Shown here one piece after another: positions 1 to 8,144 of a DNA stretch of 41,476 nt; position 1 is the first letter of the stretch; each line of letters begins with the position of its first letter. Below the pieces are notes generated by a model that was given only the letters and a program-made list of their open reading frames with translations, ran no database searches and was not told the DNA's origin. Where the stretch lies: NCBI RefSeq assembly GCF_002920575.1, contig NZ_PQSQ01000072.1:1-41476 (forward strand). Direction: 5' to 3'. The stretch comes from Streptomyces sp. Ru73. Lineage in GTDB: Bacteria; Actinomycetota; Actinomycetes; Streptomycetales; Streptomycetaceae. The position numbers were made by a program, and so were the translations under genes.

Positions 1-2
1 GG

Positions 3-152
3 CACAACGACGACTTCGATCTGGTACACGAGCAGTGGCAGCGCCTGCGCACCGAAGGAACTGGCGCAGACCGCCAACGCGCCGCCTACCGCCAACGCTC
101 CAGTACACACGACGTCGTCGACTACCTCATCTCCGCCACCAGTCCCCCATAG
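3..152 (+). CDS. C-terminal end of an unidentified protein, cut by the window edge
   Basis: An open frame enters from the left edge and ends at the TAG at 150-152. It gives 49 residues rich in Arg, Gln and Asp, ending in SATSPP. Codon usage (G/C in the third position) is typical of real genes here. No start is visible because the gene begins outside the window. I do not recognise the family, and no domain can be assigned from so short a tail. Confidence 0.45.
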   Translation, partial: HNDDFDLVHEQWQRLRTEGTGADRQRAAYRQRSSTHDVVDYLISATSPP

Positions 153-251
153 AAACCACGAATACTCGCTTCAGCGGCACAGACCGGGGCGGGACGGGTC
201 ACCAGGGGCTGTAATCGGTCGGTGTAACTCCCGAACACGGAAGATGCATCG

Positions 252-476
252 ATGACCAGTGAAAACGTGACCGAGCAGGAGCCCATCGAGCCGGCGACGA
301 CCCTGTCGGCGCCGGCCGTGGACGATCAGCTGATCGACGAGCCGGTGAACCGCGCCCAGGCCGAGGGTCTGCGGCTGACCGGAGAGGGCGGGCGGCTGCA
401 GCAGTTGACCAAGCGGCTGCTGGAGTCCACCTGGAGGGCGAGATCACCGACCATCTCGGCTGTGATAGGCACGCTC
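252..476 (+). pseudogene. IS256-family transposase, N-terminal stub with frameshift
   Basis: The frame from ATG 252 opens MTSENVTEQEPIEPATTLSA and continues through VDDQLIDE, EGLRLTGEGG and LQQLTKRLLES. I recognise this as the N-terminus of Streptomyces IS256/Mutator-type transposases. After LES the expected LEGEITDHLG continues in another frame (LEGEITDHLGCD, about 430-465), so a single base has been lost. Homology stops near 470-476, where a minus-strand gene fragment begins. The catalytic DDE part is absent, so it cannot transpose. The left IS end probably lies in the 40-50 bases before the ATG, but I cannot fix its terminal repeat. Confidence 0.75.
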
Positions 477-843
477 GTCTTCCTCTCCAGGTCGACGTAG
501 GTGTTCGGGGTGGGCAGGTCGAGCACCCGGCACAGTCGGATTGCCCGTACCAGGACATCGACCTCGGCAAGGATGCAGAAGGTGTAGCTGAGGCGGGGGT
601 GAGGGTGTCATACACCGAGTGGTACTCCAGCCTCTCCTCCGCGATCTCCTGCCATATGGCGGTCTCGGAGAGGTGGAAGACGGGATGCCAGGTCAGCACC
701 AGGCGCCGGCCGTGGCTGGCGCGGTGGTCGATGGCCAGATCCGGCTTCCTGAGCCGTGCGGGCGACTCCTCTGCCCGGATGCGCAGGCAGTTGAGGACGA
801 CGTCCTGGTCGTCCAGGCCAGGCGCGGCGATGACCTCGGTCAT
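470..843 (-). pseudogene. Broken hypothetical gene truncated by the IS256 fragment
   Basis: Reading leftward from ATG 843 the protein starts MTEVIAAPGLDDQDVVLNC and runs to LEYHSVYDTLT at about 600. It then continues in another reading frame as PRLSYTFCILAEVDVLVRAI and LDLPTPNTYVDLERKTS to about 478. One frameshift near 598-600 and loss of the 3' end at the transposase junction make it a pseudogene. The family was not recognised. The sequence looks like a globular cytoplasmic protein, with no signal peptide or membrane segment. Confidence 0.55.
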
Positions 844-1002
844 GGGCTTGGCGGCCTGGTCGCGCTTGAGAGTGGAGGTGCTTCTCTGCACTTCGCCCGA
901 ACGGGCGGCTCCTGTGAGTGTTGCTTTGCGATCGGGTCGGCGCACGGAATCATGGCGTGCGCATGTGACCTTGTCTATTGAGAGCTTGGGGAAGGCGGTC
1001 CT

Positions 1003-1203
1003 GTGTCCAGCCGTGTGAGCATCGACAGTGGCCTCTGCATCGGCAGTGGGCAGTGCGCGTTGACCGCCCCGGCGGTGTTCGGTTCTGACGACGATGGATT
1101 CGGGTTGGTGCGTCCGGGAAGCGAGGACGGTCGAGGCGACCCGTTGTTGAATGAGGCTGTGAGGGCTTGCCCTGTGCAGGCCATCAACTTCGCGGAGGAC
1201 TGA
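1003..1203 (+). CDS. [3Fe-4S] ferredoxin of the P450-partner type
   Basis: A 66-residue protein from GTG 1003 with ribosome binding site GGGGAAGG at 988-995. The single-cluster pattern is visible: Cys12-x5-Cys18 (LCIGSGQC) and Cys56 followed by Pro (ACPVQAINF). The second position of a 4Fe-4S motif is not Cys, which marks the 3Fe-4S class. In Streptomyces such ferredoxins pass electrons from a ferredoxin reductase to cytochromes P450 in the cytosol and are usually encoded next to a P450. Here none is adjacent; the nearest P450s are about 27 kb away, so it is an orphan, perhaps left after loss of its partner. It may serve P450s elsewhere in the genome. Confidence 0.9.
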   Translation: MSSRVSIDSGLCIGSGQCALTAPAVFGSDDDGFGLVRPGSEDGRGDPLLNEAVRACPVQAINFAED

Positions 1204-1244
1204 GCAGGGCGGGAGCTCGCCGTCGGTTTGAGATATGTGGTCAG

Positions 1245-1530
1245 TCAAGGGGCCTCCGGCGGTGAGGGAGTGGTGCGGGGTTTGGGGATGCCCAGGTGGA
1301 CGGGCGGCCGCTGGGCCCGGCGTCGCCTCTCGTCGCGCTTGGCGGGGAGGAGGGTAAGGGTGAGGTCGAGGCCCTCGTTCTGACCGATCCAGCCTTCGGC
1401 CTCGGCCTGTGTCCTGCGTTGCAGGAGGTCGGCTTCCCGAGGTAGGCGGTAACCGCCTCGATCTCTTCGTCGTACGCGTTCACGGCGACGTACGGCGGGT
1501 GGATGCCCCGAGCGGGGACAACGGCCCCTC
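1245..1530 (-). pseudogene. Remnant resembling the C-terminal tail of a site-specific recombinase
   Basis: Two minus-strand frames join across a frameshift near 1440. HPPYVAVNAYDEEIEAVTAYL (about 1505-1443) is followed by READLLQRRTQAEAEGWIG and then LTLTLLPAKRDERRRRAQR, PPVHLGIPKPR (about 1440-1245). The Glu/Arg-rich helix followed by a short LGIPxPR tail recalls the C-termini of actinobacterial integrases or recombinases, from memory only. A possible original start is TTG near 1583 with upstream GAGGAGG, giving MELRHELIEGG and then a stop. No catalytic core is present. Confidence 0.35.
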
Positions 1531-1582
1531 ATCCGGGGCAGCTCGCCCCGCCCCCCTCGATCAGTTCATGTCGCAGTTCCAA

Positions 1583-1768
1583 GGTGTTCCTCCTCGTCGA
1601 TCGCACTGATCATCACGTCGATCAGCGAGGGGAGTTGGTGCAGATAACTGCGCACAGCCGATTCTGGGCATCGGGCCACATGCCGCGCTTGCCGACCATG
1701 CCGAGAAAGCCAAGGTCGGACTTCATCACGACGAACCGCAGGCCGTAGCGTTCGGCCTGCCGCTGCGT
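1583..1768 (-). pseudogene. Degenerate 3' end of an unidentified gene
   Basis: Minus-strand codons read QRQAERYGLRFVVMKSDLG, FLGMVGKRGMWPDAQNRL and CAVICTNSPR, then a stop. In the next frame the same stretch ends YLHQLPSLIDVMISAIDEEE, HLGTAT, then a stop, as if one base had been gained or lost near 1640. It starts directly beyond the TAG of the secreted-protein gene at 1769, so its own 5' part is missing. Family unknown. The neighbouring recombinase-like remnant suggests both are left from an excised mobile element. Confidence 0.3.
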
Positions 1769-2212
1769 CTAGTAGCCCGGCCTGAAGGGGTTAAGGCCCA
1801 GCGTCTGCGAGTCCGAGAGGCCCACGATCGACTGACGCATGCGCGCGTCTCGCTCCTTGATCCAGGCATTGAACTTCTCGTCTGCGCTCCCCGGCGACGG
1901 CCTCAACTCAGCCTCCGCATCCTCCTTCATCTGCTTCTTGTACCACTCCGAATCTTCCGTCTTCGTCAGAGGCTTCGCCGTCAGGGTCAGCAAACCTTCC
2001 CGGTCCTGATTCAGGATCGCCTCTCGCTGCGCCGCCTCCTTCCTCACGCTTTCCGCATCCAAGGCTGCAATTTGCGCGTCTTCGCCATCCGCTACGGTCC
2101 CAGTCACCGGGGCCGTCTGCGGTGCGGGCGCCTCGTCGGCAAACGCCGGTGCACCTACGCCGACGGCGACGATGGCGCCGCAGGCAACGGCTGCGACCTT
2201 CAGCTTCTTCAC
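1769..2212 (-). CDS. Small secreted protein, function unknown
   Basis: A 147-residue protein. I chose GTG 2212 (MKKLKVAAVACG) over GTG 2221 because the purine-rich GGAAGGTGGAA sits at the right distance before it and the N-terminus then forms a clean Sec signal peptide (KKLK, hydrophobic AAVACGAIVAVGVG, cleavage after APAFA). The mature protein is hydrophilic and probably helical, with many Glu, Lys and Ala. It has short heptad-like stretches (EDAQIAALDAESVRKEAAQR) and ends LGLNPFRPGY. There are no cysteines and no known domain. It is likely released to or loosely bound at the cell surface. Confidence 0.75.
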   Translation of the reverse strand: MKKLKVAAVACGAIVAVGVGAPAFADEAPAPQTAPVTGTVADGEDAQIAALDAESVRKEAAQREAILNQDREGLLTLTAKPLTKTEDSEWYKKQMKEDAEAELRPSPGSADEKFNAWIKERDARMRQSIVGLSDSQTLGLNPFRPGY

Positions 2213-2515
2213 GGGTTCCACCTTCCATCGGGCGCGCCTCGCCCGTGATCAACTCATCCTGACTGAACGACCACGCCACCGAGGGGTCACGTGCAGGGGG
2301 GCACCGAAAGGACCTGCGGGGCAGTCGTCGAGCCCCTCGCCCCTCGGCGGGCCCGAAATTCCTACACAACTGCAAATTCAGGCCAGCCAGGGGCTGTTCG
2401 TCCATGATCCGTCGGACAGCCCCAGTGCCGCATCAGGCAACGTCCGCCCGCTACTCGTGCCTCATGTCGGGGTGGCCGTGGTCAGTCGGTTAGTGATCAC
2501 TTCGGCGGTCGTGAG
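2213..2515. other. Intergenic stretch with no gene seen
   Basis: About 300 bases upstream of the secreted-protein gene. No convincing open frame or RNA was found. It should hold that gene's promoter, but I see no clear -35/-10 pair. Confidence 0.4.
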
Positions 2516-3049
2516 GGGTGCCGGGCGCTGGAGGAGGACCAGTTGGACCTGGATCAGGGGCCGTGCCTGGACAGCGCCCGCACCCAGCAGCCCCTGCCTG
2601 TCATTGACCTCGTCCAGGGGCCCGGTGCCGACCGCTGGCCGTTGTTGGCGCCGCGGGCGCGTGCGGCCGGGACCAGGTGGCGGCCGCTGCCATCATGAAC
2701 GATCCGCACTTCGCCCTGGGCGCCGTCAATCTGCTGATGTCCGACCCGCCCTACGCCACCGAGGCCGATCTGGACCTGGCCCAGCTCTGGGCGGAGGCCG
2801 CCACCGCCGCTCTCCCCCACCGCCACCGGCTGAGCCAGCGGGATGAGATCGTTCAGCAGCTGCAGACCGCGCTGGACAGCCGCCTGGCCATCGAACAGGC
2901 CAAGGGCGTTCTCTCCACCCGCCTCGGCGTCAGCCTGTGATGAGCTGACCTTGCTCCTCACCCACCTGCGCCAAGCCGCGCGCACGTGCCAGCCCCTGGA
3001 CTACACCTCCGCGGCCGCACTCTCCCGCTCCTGGACCTGGACGCCCTGA
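2516..3049 (+). pseudogene. GAF-ANTAR regulator, broken by frameshifts (first of two)
   Basis: The frames combine to a GAF half (LEEDQLDLDQGPCLDSARTQ, PLPVIDLVQGPGADRWPLL; 2530-2660), a second GAF piece in another frame (HFALGAVNLLMSDPPYAT, 2707-2765) and an ANTAR domain (DEIVQQLQTALDSRLAIEQA, KGVLSTRLGVSL) that meets TGA 2938-2940. The rest, DELTLLLTHLRQAARTCQPL, DYTSAA, follows in the next frame to 3049. ANTAR domains bind hairpins in nascent RNA and act by antitermination, with GAF as the sensor. At least two frameshifts mean no intact product. It lies directly before a second broken copy of the same architecture. Confidence 0.75.
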
Positions 3050-3053
3050 CCCC

Positions 3054-3643
3054 TTGGGCCTGTACTCCGCCAGCGGTGCGCTGGAGCTGATCCGGGCCGA
3101 CCCCGCCGACCAGCTCGGGACCGACCTGGAGGATCTGCAGTACACCCTCGTCGAGGGCCCCACCCTCGAAGCCGCCCGCACCGGACGCACCGCCGGGGAC
3201 CGCAACTTGATGGCCGTCGACCCCGATCGCTGGCCCGCCTTCACCTCCGCCGCCCGGACCACTTCGGTCCACTCCGTCATCGCCCTCCCCTTGCGCCTGG
3301 GAGCCGCCACCCTCGGCGCCCTGACCGGCTACCGCACCACCCCCTGCCCCTTCGCCCCGACCAGCTGACCAACCTCCATACCTTCACCCGCATCGCCCTG
3401 GACCTCCTCCTGCACACCCCGCCCGCCACACTGACCAGCCCCACCCGTTTCGGCGTTGCCGTGGACCTGTACCGCGCCGAAGTCCACCAGGCCGCCGGCA
3501 TCCGGTCCGTACAACTGGGCCTCCCCCATCAACCAGGCCCTGCTCCGCCTGCGCTCCCACGCCTGGGCGCGCATGACCGTCCGCTGCGCGAGGTCGCCTG
3601 CGACATCATCACCGGCCGCCTGCGTCTGAGCGTCCCTCCGTGA
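3054..3643 (+). pseudogene. GAF-ANTAR regulator, broken by frameshifts (second of two)
   Basis: The GAF part is well preserved at 3057-3350 (GLYSASGALELIRADPADQL, DLEDLQYTLVEGPTLEAART, WPAFTSAARTTSVHSVIAL). It then shifts frame near 3350 to DQLTNLHTFTRIALDLLLHT, continues to FGVAVDLYRAEVHQAAGI, shifts again through INQALLRLRSHAWA, and ends DRPLREVACDIITGRLRL at 3643. This is a GAF-plus-ANTAR layout like its upstream neighbour but with different sequence, so the two are adjacent paralogues rather than a recent duplication. Both are decaying. Confidence 0.75.
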
Positions 3644-3869
3644 GGCCGGCACGCGCAGGGGCCCGTTCCTGCGGTGGCTTGCGCTCCTGGCGGGTGGCGC
3701 ATGGTGTTCTTCAACGGGCCGGGAGAAGCCCGGCGCGGTGCTGAGCTGATGTCAGGTTGCCGACGGGCCGGCCGCGACCGTGCGTTGGCCCTGGCGACCG
3801 GCTGTGCTGCCAGGCTGCTGGCTCCGGCCCCCATCGGCAACCAATACCGGAAAATAAGTACATGCTTTT

Positions 3870-3883
3870 GGATACAGGTATCC
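3870..3883. promoter_or_regulatory. Perfect inverted repeat before the winged-helix gene (candidate operator)
   Basis: GGATAC-AG-GTATCC is an exact inverted repeat with a 2-base centre, 22 bases before ATG 3905. The flanks are AT-rich for this genome (AAAATAAGTACATGC). The position fits autoregulation by the encoded DNA-binding protein; that role is inferred. Confidence 0.45.
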
Positions 3884-3904
3884 GCGTGCACCTATGGTGG
3901 GGCC

Positions 3905-4252
3905 ATGGACGGAGTACCTGAGCCGCACACCGGATGGACGTTCCTCACCAACCACGCACGGGTGCTTGCCGCCATCGCCGAGAACCCACATGCCCGCATC
4001 CGTGACCTCGCCGCCCACTGCCGGCTCTCCGAACGCGCCGTAAACAACATCATCGGCGACCTGGCGCGAGCAGGCTACCTTTCCCGTACCCGTGAGGGAC
4101 GCAGCAACGTCTACACGATCGACCCCGGCAAGGTGCTGCGCCATCCAGCGGAGTCCGGCCTGACCGTGGCCCGGCTGCTCTCCCTGCTCGTGCAGGACGA
4201 GACCGAACGCATCACACCTGCCGACACCGGCAGGGCACACGGTACGCAGTAG
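3905..4252 (+). CDS. MarR/winged-helix transcriptional regulator
   Basis: A 115-residue protein from ATG 3905, preceded by GGTGGGG at 3896-3902. Residues 10-70 form a winged helix-turn-helix: WTFLTNHARVLAAIAENPHA, RIRDLAAHCRLSERAVNNII (recognition helix), GDLARAGYLSRTREGRSNVY (wing). The C-terminal part (VARLLSLLVQDETERI) is a probable dimer helix. Small proteins of this type in actinobacteria usually repress their own promoter and a nearby gene. The upstream inverted repeat GGATACAGGTATCC is a natural target. No ligand-binding domain is present. The next intact gene is 440 bases away, so its regulon is unclear. Confidence 0.8.
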   Translation: MDGVPEPHTGWTFLTNHARVLAAIAENPHARIRDLAAHCRLSERAVNNIIGDLARAGYLSRTREGRSNVYTIDPGKVLRHPAESGLTVARLLSLLVQDETERITPADTGRAHGTQ

Positions 4253-4694
4253 CGCGGCCGGGCAGCCGCCACAGCCGGCAGAGGTCCGTCGTGCGCCGTA
4301 CGCGCGCCTCGCGATGGCTCGGTCACGCGGCCTGCACCAGCCCGCCGGGCCGTGCTGCCGCCGCAGCCCTGGAGGCCGGGACGCGGTTCCCGCTTCGCCG
4401 GCGACCGGCCCCGCACACCGCAGCCTCCGCCCGCCGCCATAACCACAACAGCCAATGGCCACAGCTTCCAGAATCAGCAGTTCAGGAACGGGCTCTCATG
4501 ACCGTGCTCGTGAGGGCGGTGCCGTCGTTCGGCATGCTCGGAGGAACCGATGCGGTGGTCGAGCTGCAGGGCGAAGCCGGGCTTGTTTCCGGGTCTGGTC
4601 ACGGTCCGGCTCTGCCGGTGCAGTCCTCTGGTTCGCGCGGGCGGACGGGAGCATCCTTGGGGCAAGAGCGTCGACGCATGGGGGCTGGGTTGCG
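4253..4694. other. Long intergenic stretch with no supported gene
   Basis: About 440 bases. Open frames exist on both strands, but none has a recognisable domain, a convincing ribosome binding site or consistent codon bias. It probably contains the promoter of the lipoprotein gene at 4695. Confidence 0.35.
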
Positions 4695-5273
4695 ATGAGT
4701 GGCGTGACGAGACGTCGTCAGATGCGGACCGTGATGCGGGCGGTGGGCCGGCGTACCGCGTTGCGGTACGTATCTGCCGGTATCGGAGCCTGGGTTCTTG
4801 CCGCGTGCGGCAACGGTTCCGGTGGCGGGGGAAGTACCGGTCTTGCCGGGCAGACAGTCAGCGCCTTCGTGAAGGGCAAGTGGCGGGTCGACATCTCCTC
4901 CGACAGGTCTCAAGGAGGGGTCGTTCTGGCCGAGATCACCGCGAGCAGCTGGAGTGTCGAGCCGCAAGCGGAACACAGCGGGCAGCAGGACGACGTCTGG
5001 CACTGGAAAGGCCAGTGGGCCATCCAGGGACGTGAGTTGACGCTCAAGGGCCCCTGGCACGCCGGCGAGTCGGGCCCCATGAGGCGATGGGTCGCACTGG
5101 ACGTTCCTGGCCGGGTCGTCGAAGAGAAGTCGTTCCGGCTTCCCTGGAAGATCTTTCACGGCGGCTCCCCCGACACCGACGAGCTGAGAGTCACGTACGC
5201 CGCGGGTGCGCTGCACATCGTCCATGTCGACGGTGATGGGACCCGGACAACGTTGACCTGCACGCGGAGGTAA
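4695..5273 (+). CDS. Putative lipoprotein, function unknown
   Basis: A 192-residue protein from ATG 4695. The N-terminus has many arginines, an RR pair, a hydrophobic stretch and a lipobox VLAAC with Cys38 (GAWVLAACGN), so it is predicted to be exported, possibly by Tat, and lipid-anchored. The mature part begins with a Gly/Ser linker and then a compact beta-rich domain with many Trp residues (GKWRVDISSD, VWHWKGQWAIQGRELTLKGP, RVTYAAGALHIVHVDGDGTR). I do not recognise the family; the pattern of strand-forming W/V/T suggests a lipocalin-like or META-like fold. It is followed at once by transposase remnants. Confidence 0.7.
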   Translation: MSGVTRRRQMRTVMRAVGRRTALRYVSAGIGAWVLAACGNGSGGGGSTGLAGQTVSAFVKGKWRVDISSDRSQGGVVLAEITASSWSVEPQAEHSGQQDDVWHWKGQWAIQGRELTLKGPWHAGESGPMRRWVALDVPGRVVEEKSFRLPWKIFHGGSPDTDELRVTYAAGALHIVHVDGDGTRTTLTCTRR

Positions 5274-5274
5274 A

Positions 5275-5365
5275 GAACTCGCGAGAGCCCAGAATCGGGA
5301 TCACCGCTCGTATGCCGCGCCTGGGCAGGTGGTCGCGGATCGCGCGAGACGAGTAGGTCTTGTCC
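5275..5365 (-). pseudogene. Fragment of an IS5-family transposase, minus strand
   Basis: Minus-strand codons read ADKTYSSRAIRDHLPRRGIR, AVIP, closely matching the region around the second catalytic aspartate of IS5-type transposases (ADKAYSSRAIRxxLRRRGI). It abuts, head to head, a plus-strand piece of another IS5-type transposase. Too short to function. Confidence 0.65.
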
Positions 5366-5800
5366 GCTTCTTCCAACGGCGGGACAGCGGAGTCCTGGCC
5401 CGCATCCATGCCGAGCTGCACCAGAGGGCCCACCTCCACGACGGGATCAGCCCTCGCACCGTTGCGGTGATTCTGGACTCGCAGTCCGTCAGGGGCGCCG
5501 AGACGGTGGGCGCGGCCGCTCGCGGCTTCGACGCCGGGAAGAAGATCAACGGTCGCAAGCGGCACCTGGTCGTCGACATGCGCGGCATGCCGCTGCAGGG
5601 CATGGTCGCCCCCGCCACCAACCGCGACGCCCCCGGCCCGCGATCTGCTCTTCCGCCTCCGACTCGCCCATCCCGAGGTGACCGTCGCCTGAGCCGACTC
5701 CGCCTACGGCGGCGAAATCATTCCCCGGGCGAAGTCCTTCCTCGGCATGACCCTGCACACCGTCCCCGCGCACCACCTCTCACCTCGTCGAACGGACCAA
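5366..5800 (+). pseudogene. IS5-family (DDE) transposase remnant, plus strand
   Basis: The frame contains LARIHAELHQRAHLHDGISP, LDSQSVRGAETVGAAARGFD and AGKKINGRKRHLVVDMRGMP, the hallmark first-aspartate block of IS5-type transposases. Near 5620-5640 the frame shifts and continues DLLFRLRLAHPEVTVA, an in-frame TGA at 5690-5692 (expected Trp), then ADSAYGGEIIPRAKSFLGMT with the second aspartate. The third catalytic residue is not found. Together with the minus-strand fragment at its left this is a rearranged IS graveyard. Confidence 0.75.
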
Positions 5801-6056
5801 CCGGAGCGTCAAGCCGCCGCCCCTCCGCATCCGGACGCGCCCACAGCAACACGCTGTCCGCCTCGCACCCACCGCCCTGGCCCTGGGTGGCCGTGCCGGA
5901 GTTCTCGATCCGGTTGGCGTCCGGCCCGGCGGTCAAGCCCCCCCCCGGGCCGGACGCCACTGGAGCGGGGGCAGGCCCGGGCCCTGTGGATCTTCCAGTC
6001 GGCGACGTTGGAGCTGCGGTCGGGGAATGGTGACCGCACCACCTCCCGGCTGGCGC

Positions 6057-6674
6057 TCACGTCACATTGCCGCGCAGCAGCGCCGTCGCTGCGCGCGTGG
6101 CGCGGGTGGCGACATCCTCGGAGGAGAGGCGGGAGCGGGTCAGGAAGTCCTCCGTGTCCAGGGTGACGTAGCCGTGGGCCAGGACGAAGAGCTGTTCCAG
6201 TAGGAGCAGTGCCTGGGGAAGGTCGTCGTGGCCCGCCTGCCGGGCGAGGTCGAGCAGCAGCGCCATCAGGTTCCGGCCGGCCCGAGCCACGTCGGCGTCG
6301 CGCAGCGGCCTCAGCTCGCGGGCGAAGATCACGTCGAGGCCGGCGCCGCGGTCGGACACGTGGCGCACATATGCCCCCGCGGTGGCTGCGAGCCGGTCGA
6401 TCGGGTCGGGGCCGGCCGCCTGTGCGGCGGCCTTCATGGAGCGGGTGAGCTCGTCGGCGGACTGTGCCGCGACGACGGCGAGCAGCGCTTCACGGTTGGG
6501 GAAGTGACGGTACGGGGCGGCCGTGCTCACCCCGAGCCTGCGGGCGAGTTCGGCGACGGAGAAGCCGGCCATCCCCGTCTCGGAGAGCAGCACGAAGCTC
6601 TCATCGATCAGCGCCGAGCGGAGCCGCCCCCGGGCAGGGCGCCCACCGCCCGCCCCAACTGCTGCATCAGTCAC
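6057..6674 (-). CDS. TetR/AcrR family repressor
   Basis: A 205-residue protein. The N-terminal helix-turn-helix is clear: LRSALIDESFVLLSETGMAG, FSVAELARRLGVSTAAPYRH, FPNREALLAVVAAQ. The C-terminal all-helical ligand domain resembles the WHG/TetR_C_33 type. It is divergently transcribed from an SDR oxidoreductase gene (6759), and the 84-base gap holds a perfect 8-base inverted repeat. By the usual logic for such pairs it represses both genes until the SDR's substrate or a related small molecule binds. Confidence 0.88.
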   Translation of the reverse strand: MTDAAVGAGGGRPARGRLRSALIDESFVLLSETGMAGFSVAELARRLGVSTAAPYRHFPNREALLAVVAAQSADELTRSMKAAAQAAGPDPIDRLAATAGAYVRHVSDRGAGLDVIFARELRPLRDADVARAGRNLMALLLDLARQAGHDDLPQALLLLEQLFVLAHGYVTLDTEDFLTRSRLSSEDVATRATRAATALLRGNVT

Positions 6675-6698
6675 TCAGCCCACCTTCCTTGACCATAC

Positions 6699-6737
6699 GT
6701 AAGAGGCCACTTACTTTAAAAGTGATAGCCCTCTTAC
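6699..6737. promoter_or_regulatory. Inverted-repeat operator in the TetR/SDR intergenic region
   Basis: GTAAGAGG (6699-6706) and CCTCTTAC (6730-6737) are exact inverted repeats around an AT-rich core with its own weak dyad (CACTT...AAGTG). The element occupies the centre of the divergent promoter region, where a TetR dimer would block both genes. Confidence 0.65.
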
Positions 6738-6758
6738 TTCTAGCACCGGAGGCGGCCC

Positions 6759-7490
6759 ATGACAGGGATCGACGGCAAGGTGGTGGCCATCACGGGCGCG
6801 GGCAGCGGGATCGGCGAGGCGAGCGCGCTGCTCCTCGCGTCGCGTGGCGCGAAGCTCGTCCTCGGCGGGCGTCGGAGCGACCGGCTAAAAGCGCTCGGCG
6901 CCCGCATCGAGGCCGATGGCGGCACGGCCGCCTGGACGACGACGGACGTGCGTCGCCGCGGGGACCTCGCGAACCTGGTGGCGTACGCCTGCGAACGCTA
7001 TGGCGCACTCGACGTCCTCGTCAGCAACGCCGGGATCGGCCCCATCTCGCCGTTCGACGAGTTGCGGGTCGAGGACTGGGACCAGATGATCGACGTCAAC
7101 TTCCGCGGCGTGCTGCACGGAATCGCGGCAGCGCTCCCCGTGTTCCGCAAGCAGGGCAGGGGGCAGTTCGTCAACGTCGTCTCGACCGCTGGGCTGCGCA
7201 TCGTGCCGAACCAGGCTGTCTACGCGGCGACGAAGAACGCAGTCCGCACCGTCTCGGAGGGGCTGCGCCAGGAGGCCGGGCCCGACCTGCGGGTCACCAT
7301 GGTCTCGCCCGGCTACGTCGCGACGGAGTTCGCCGACTCGGTCACCAGCCCCACCGTCAAGTCGCAGACCCCGGCGGTCGACTTCTCCCTCTCCCCCGAC
7401 GACATAGCCCGCGCTGTCGCCTACGCGATCGAGCAGCCGTCGAACGTCGACGTCTGCGACATCGTCGTCCGCCCCACGGCACAGAGCTGA
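6759..7490 (+). CDS. Short-chain dehydrogenase/reductase (SDR)
   Basis: A 243-residue classical SDR from ATG 6759 with ribosome binding site GGAGG at 6748-6752. The cofactor motif TGAGSGIG is at residues 12-19, followed by GGRRSDR, which favours NADP(H). NAG is at 90-92, Asn114 in DVNFRG, catalytic Ser142 in VVSTAG, and Tyr155-x3-Lys159 in YAATK. SPGYVATEF is the usual substrate-loop region. It is a cytosolic NAD(P)H-dependent oxidoreductase acting on a carbonyl or alcohol; the substrate is unknown. Control by the divergent TetR gene is likely. Confidence 0.92.
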   Translation: MTGIDGKVVAITGAGSGIGEASALLLASRGAKLVLGGRRSDRLKALGARIEADGGTAAWTTTDVRRRGDLANLVAYACERYGALDVLVSNAGIGPISPFDELRVEDWDQMIDVNFRGVLHGIAAALPVFRKQGRGQFVNVVSTAGLRIVPNQAVYAATKNAVRTVSEGLRQEAGPDLRVTMVSPGYVATEFADSVTSPTVKSQTPAVDFSLSPDDIARAVAYAIEQPSNVDVCDIVVRPTAQS

Positions 7491-7697
7491 CGCCTCACGG
7501 GCCTCACTAGGGCGAACTCATCGGCGCCCAAGTGTGTTTCCCTTGGAGGGACGGCCCTGTCCCGGGGGCTCCCGGCTGCGCCCGCCCGTCCGGCATGGGG
7601 CGAAGCGTCAGAAAGGCTGTCAGGGCTTACCGGTCCCGCATGGCCACTTCCGGGCGTTAAAGCAGTTCGGATCGCCGGCCGGTACGCCCAAGGCGAG

Positions 7698-7970
7698 GTG
7701 AGCAACCTCCTGTCCGCCAAGGAACTGGAGGGCTTGGACCCGGCGAAGGACTACGACCGCCTCAAGGAGATCGCCGCCGTCGTCACCTCCCTCGCCACAT
7801 CGGTCGGCCCCTCACTCCTGGGCTGGGAAGACCTCGCCTTGCCCATCGGTTTCGCCTCCATGGCGATCGTGGTACTGCTGGCGTTCGGCGAGCACAGCCA
7901 GCAGCTGCCGGCCCCGACGCCGGGGCCCCACGGGGCCGTGGACACGATGGCAAGCCAATCCTTCCCATGA
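7698..7970 (+). CDS. Small predicted single-pass membrane protein
   Basis: A 90-residue frame from GTG 7698 with a modest upstream AAGGCGAG. It has a polar helical N-terminus (SAKELEGLDPAKDYDRLKEI), one hydrophobic segment around LALPIGFASMAIVVLLAFG, and a Pro-rich tail. Codon bias is consistent with coding. I do not recognise the family. It could be a real small membrane protein or a chance frame. Confidence 0.4.
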   Translation: MSNLLSAKELEGLDPAKDYDRLKEIAAVVTSLATSVGPSLLGWEDLALPIGFASMAIVVLLAFGEHSQQLPAPTPGPHGAVDTMASQSFP

Positions 7971-8144
7971 CTCAGCCCGGAGAACCTCCCCACGCACGTT
8001 CACCCAGTTGCGTCGTCGCCCCGACCCGTCGCCCGTTATGAAACCTTTCGCCCGGTTACAGTTCAGTCCGTCCATGTCCGCGACATGTGGCCGGCAGGGC
8101 GGAGAGGCGGAGGTCGGAGGAGCGTTGGCGCGTGTGTCGTGTCG

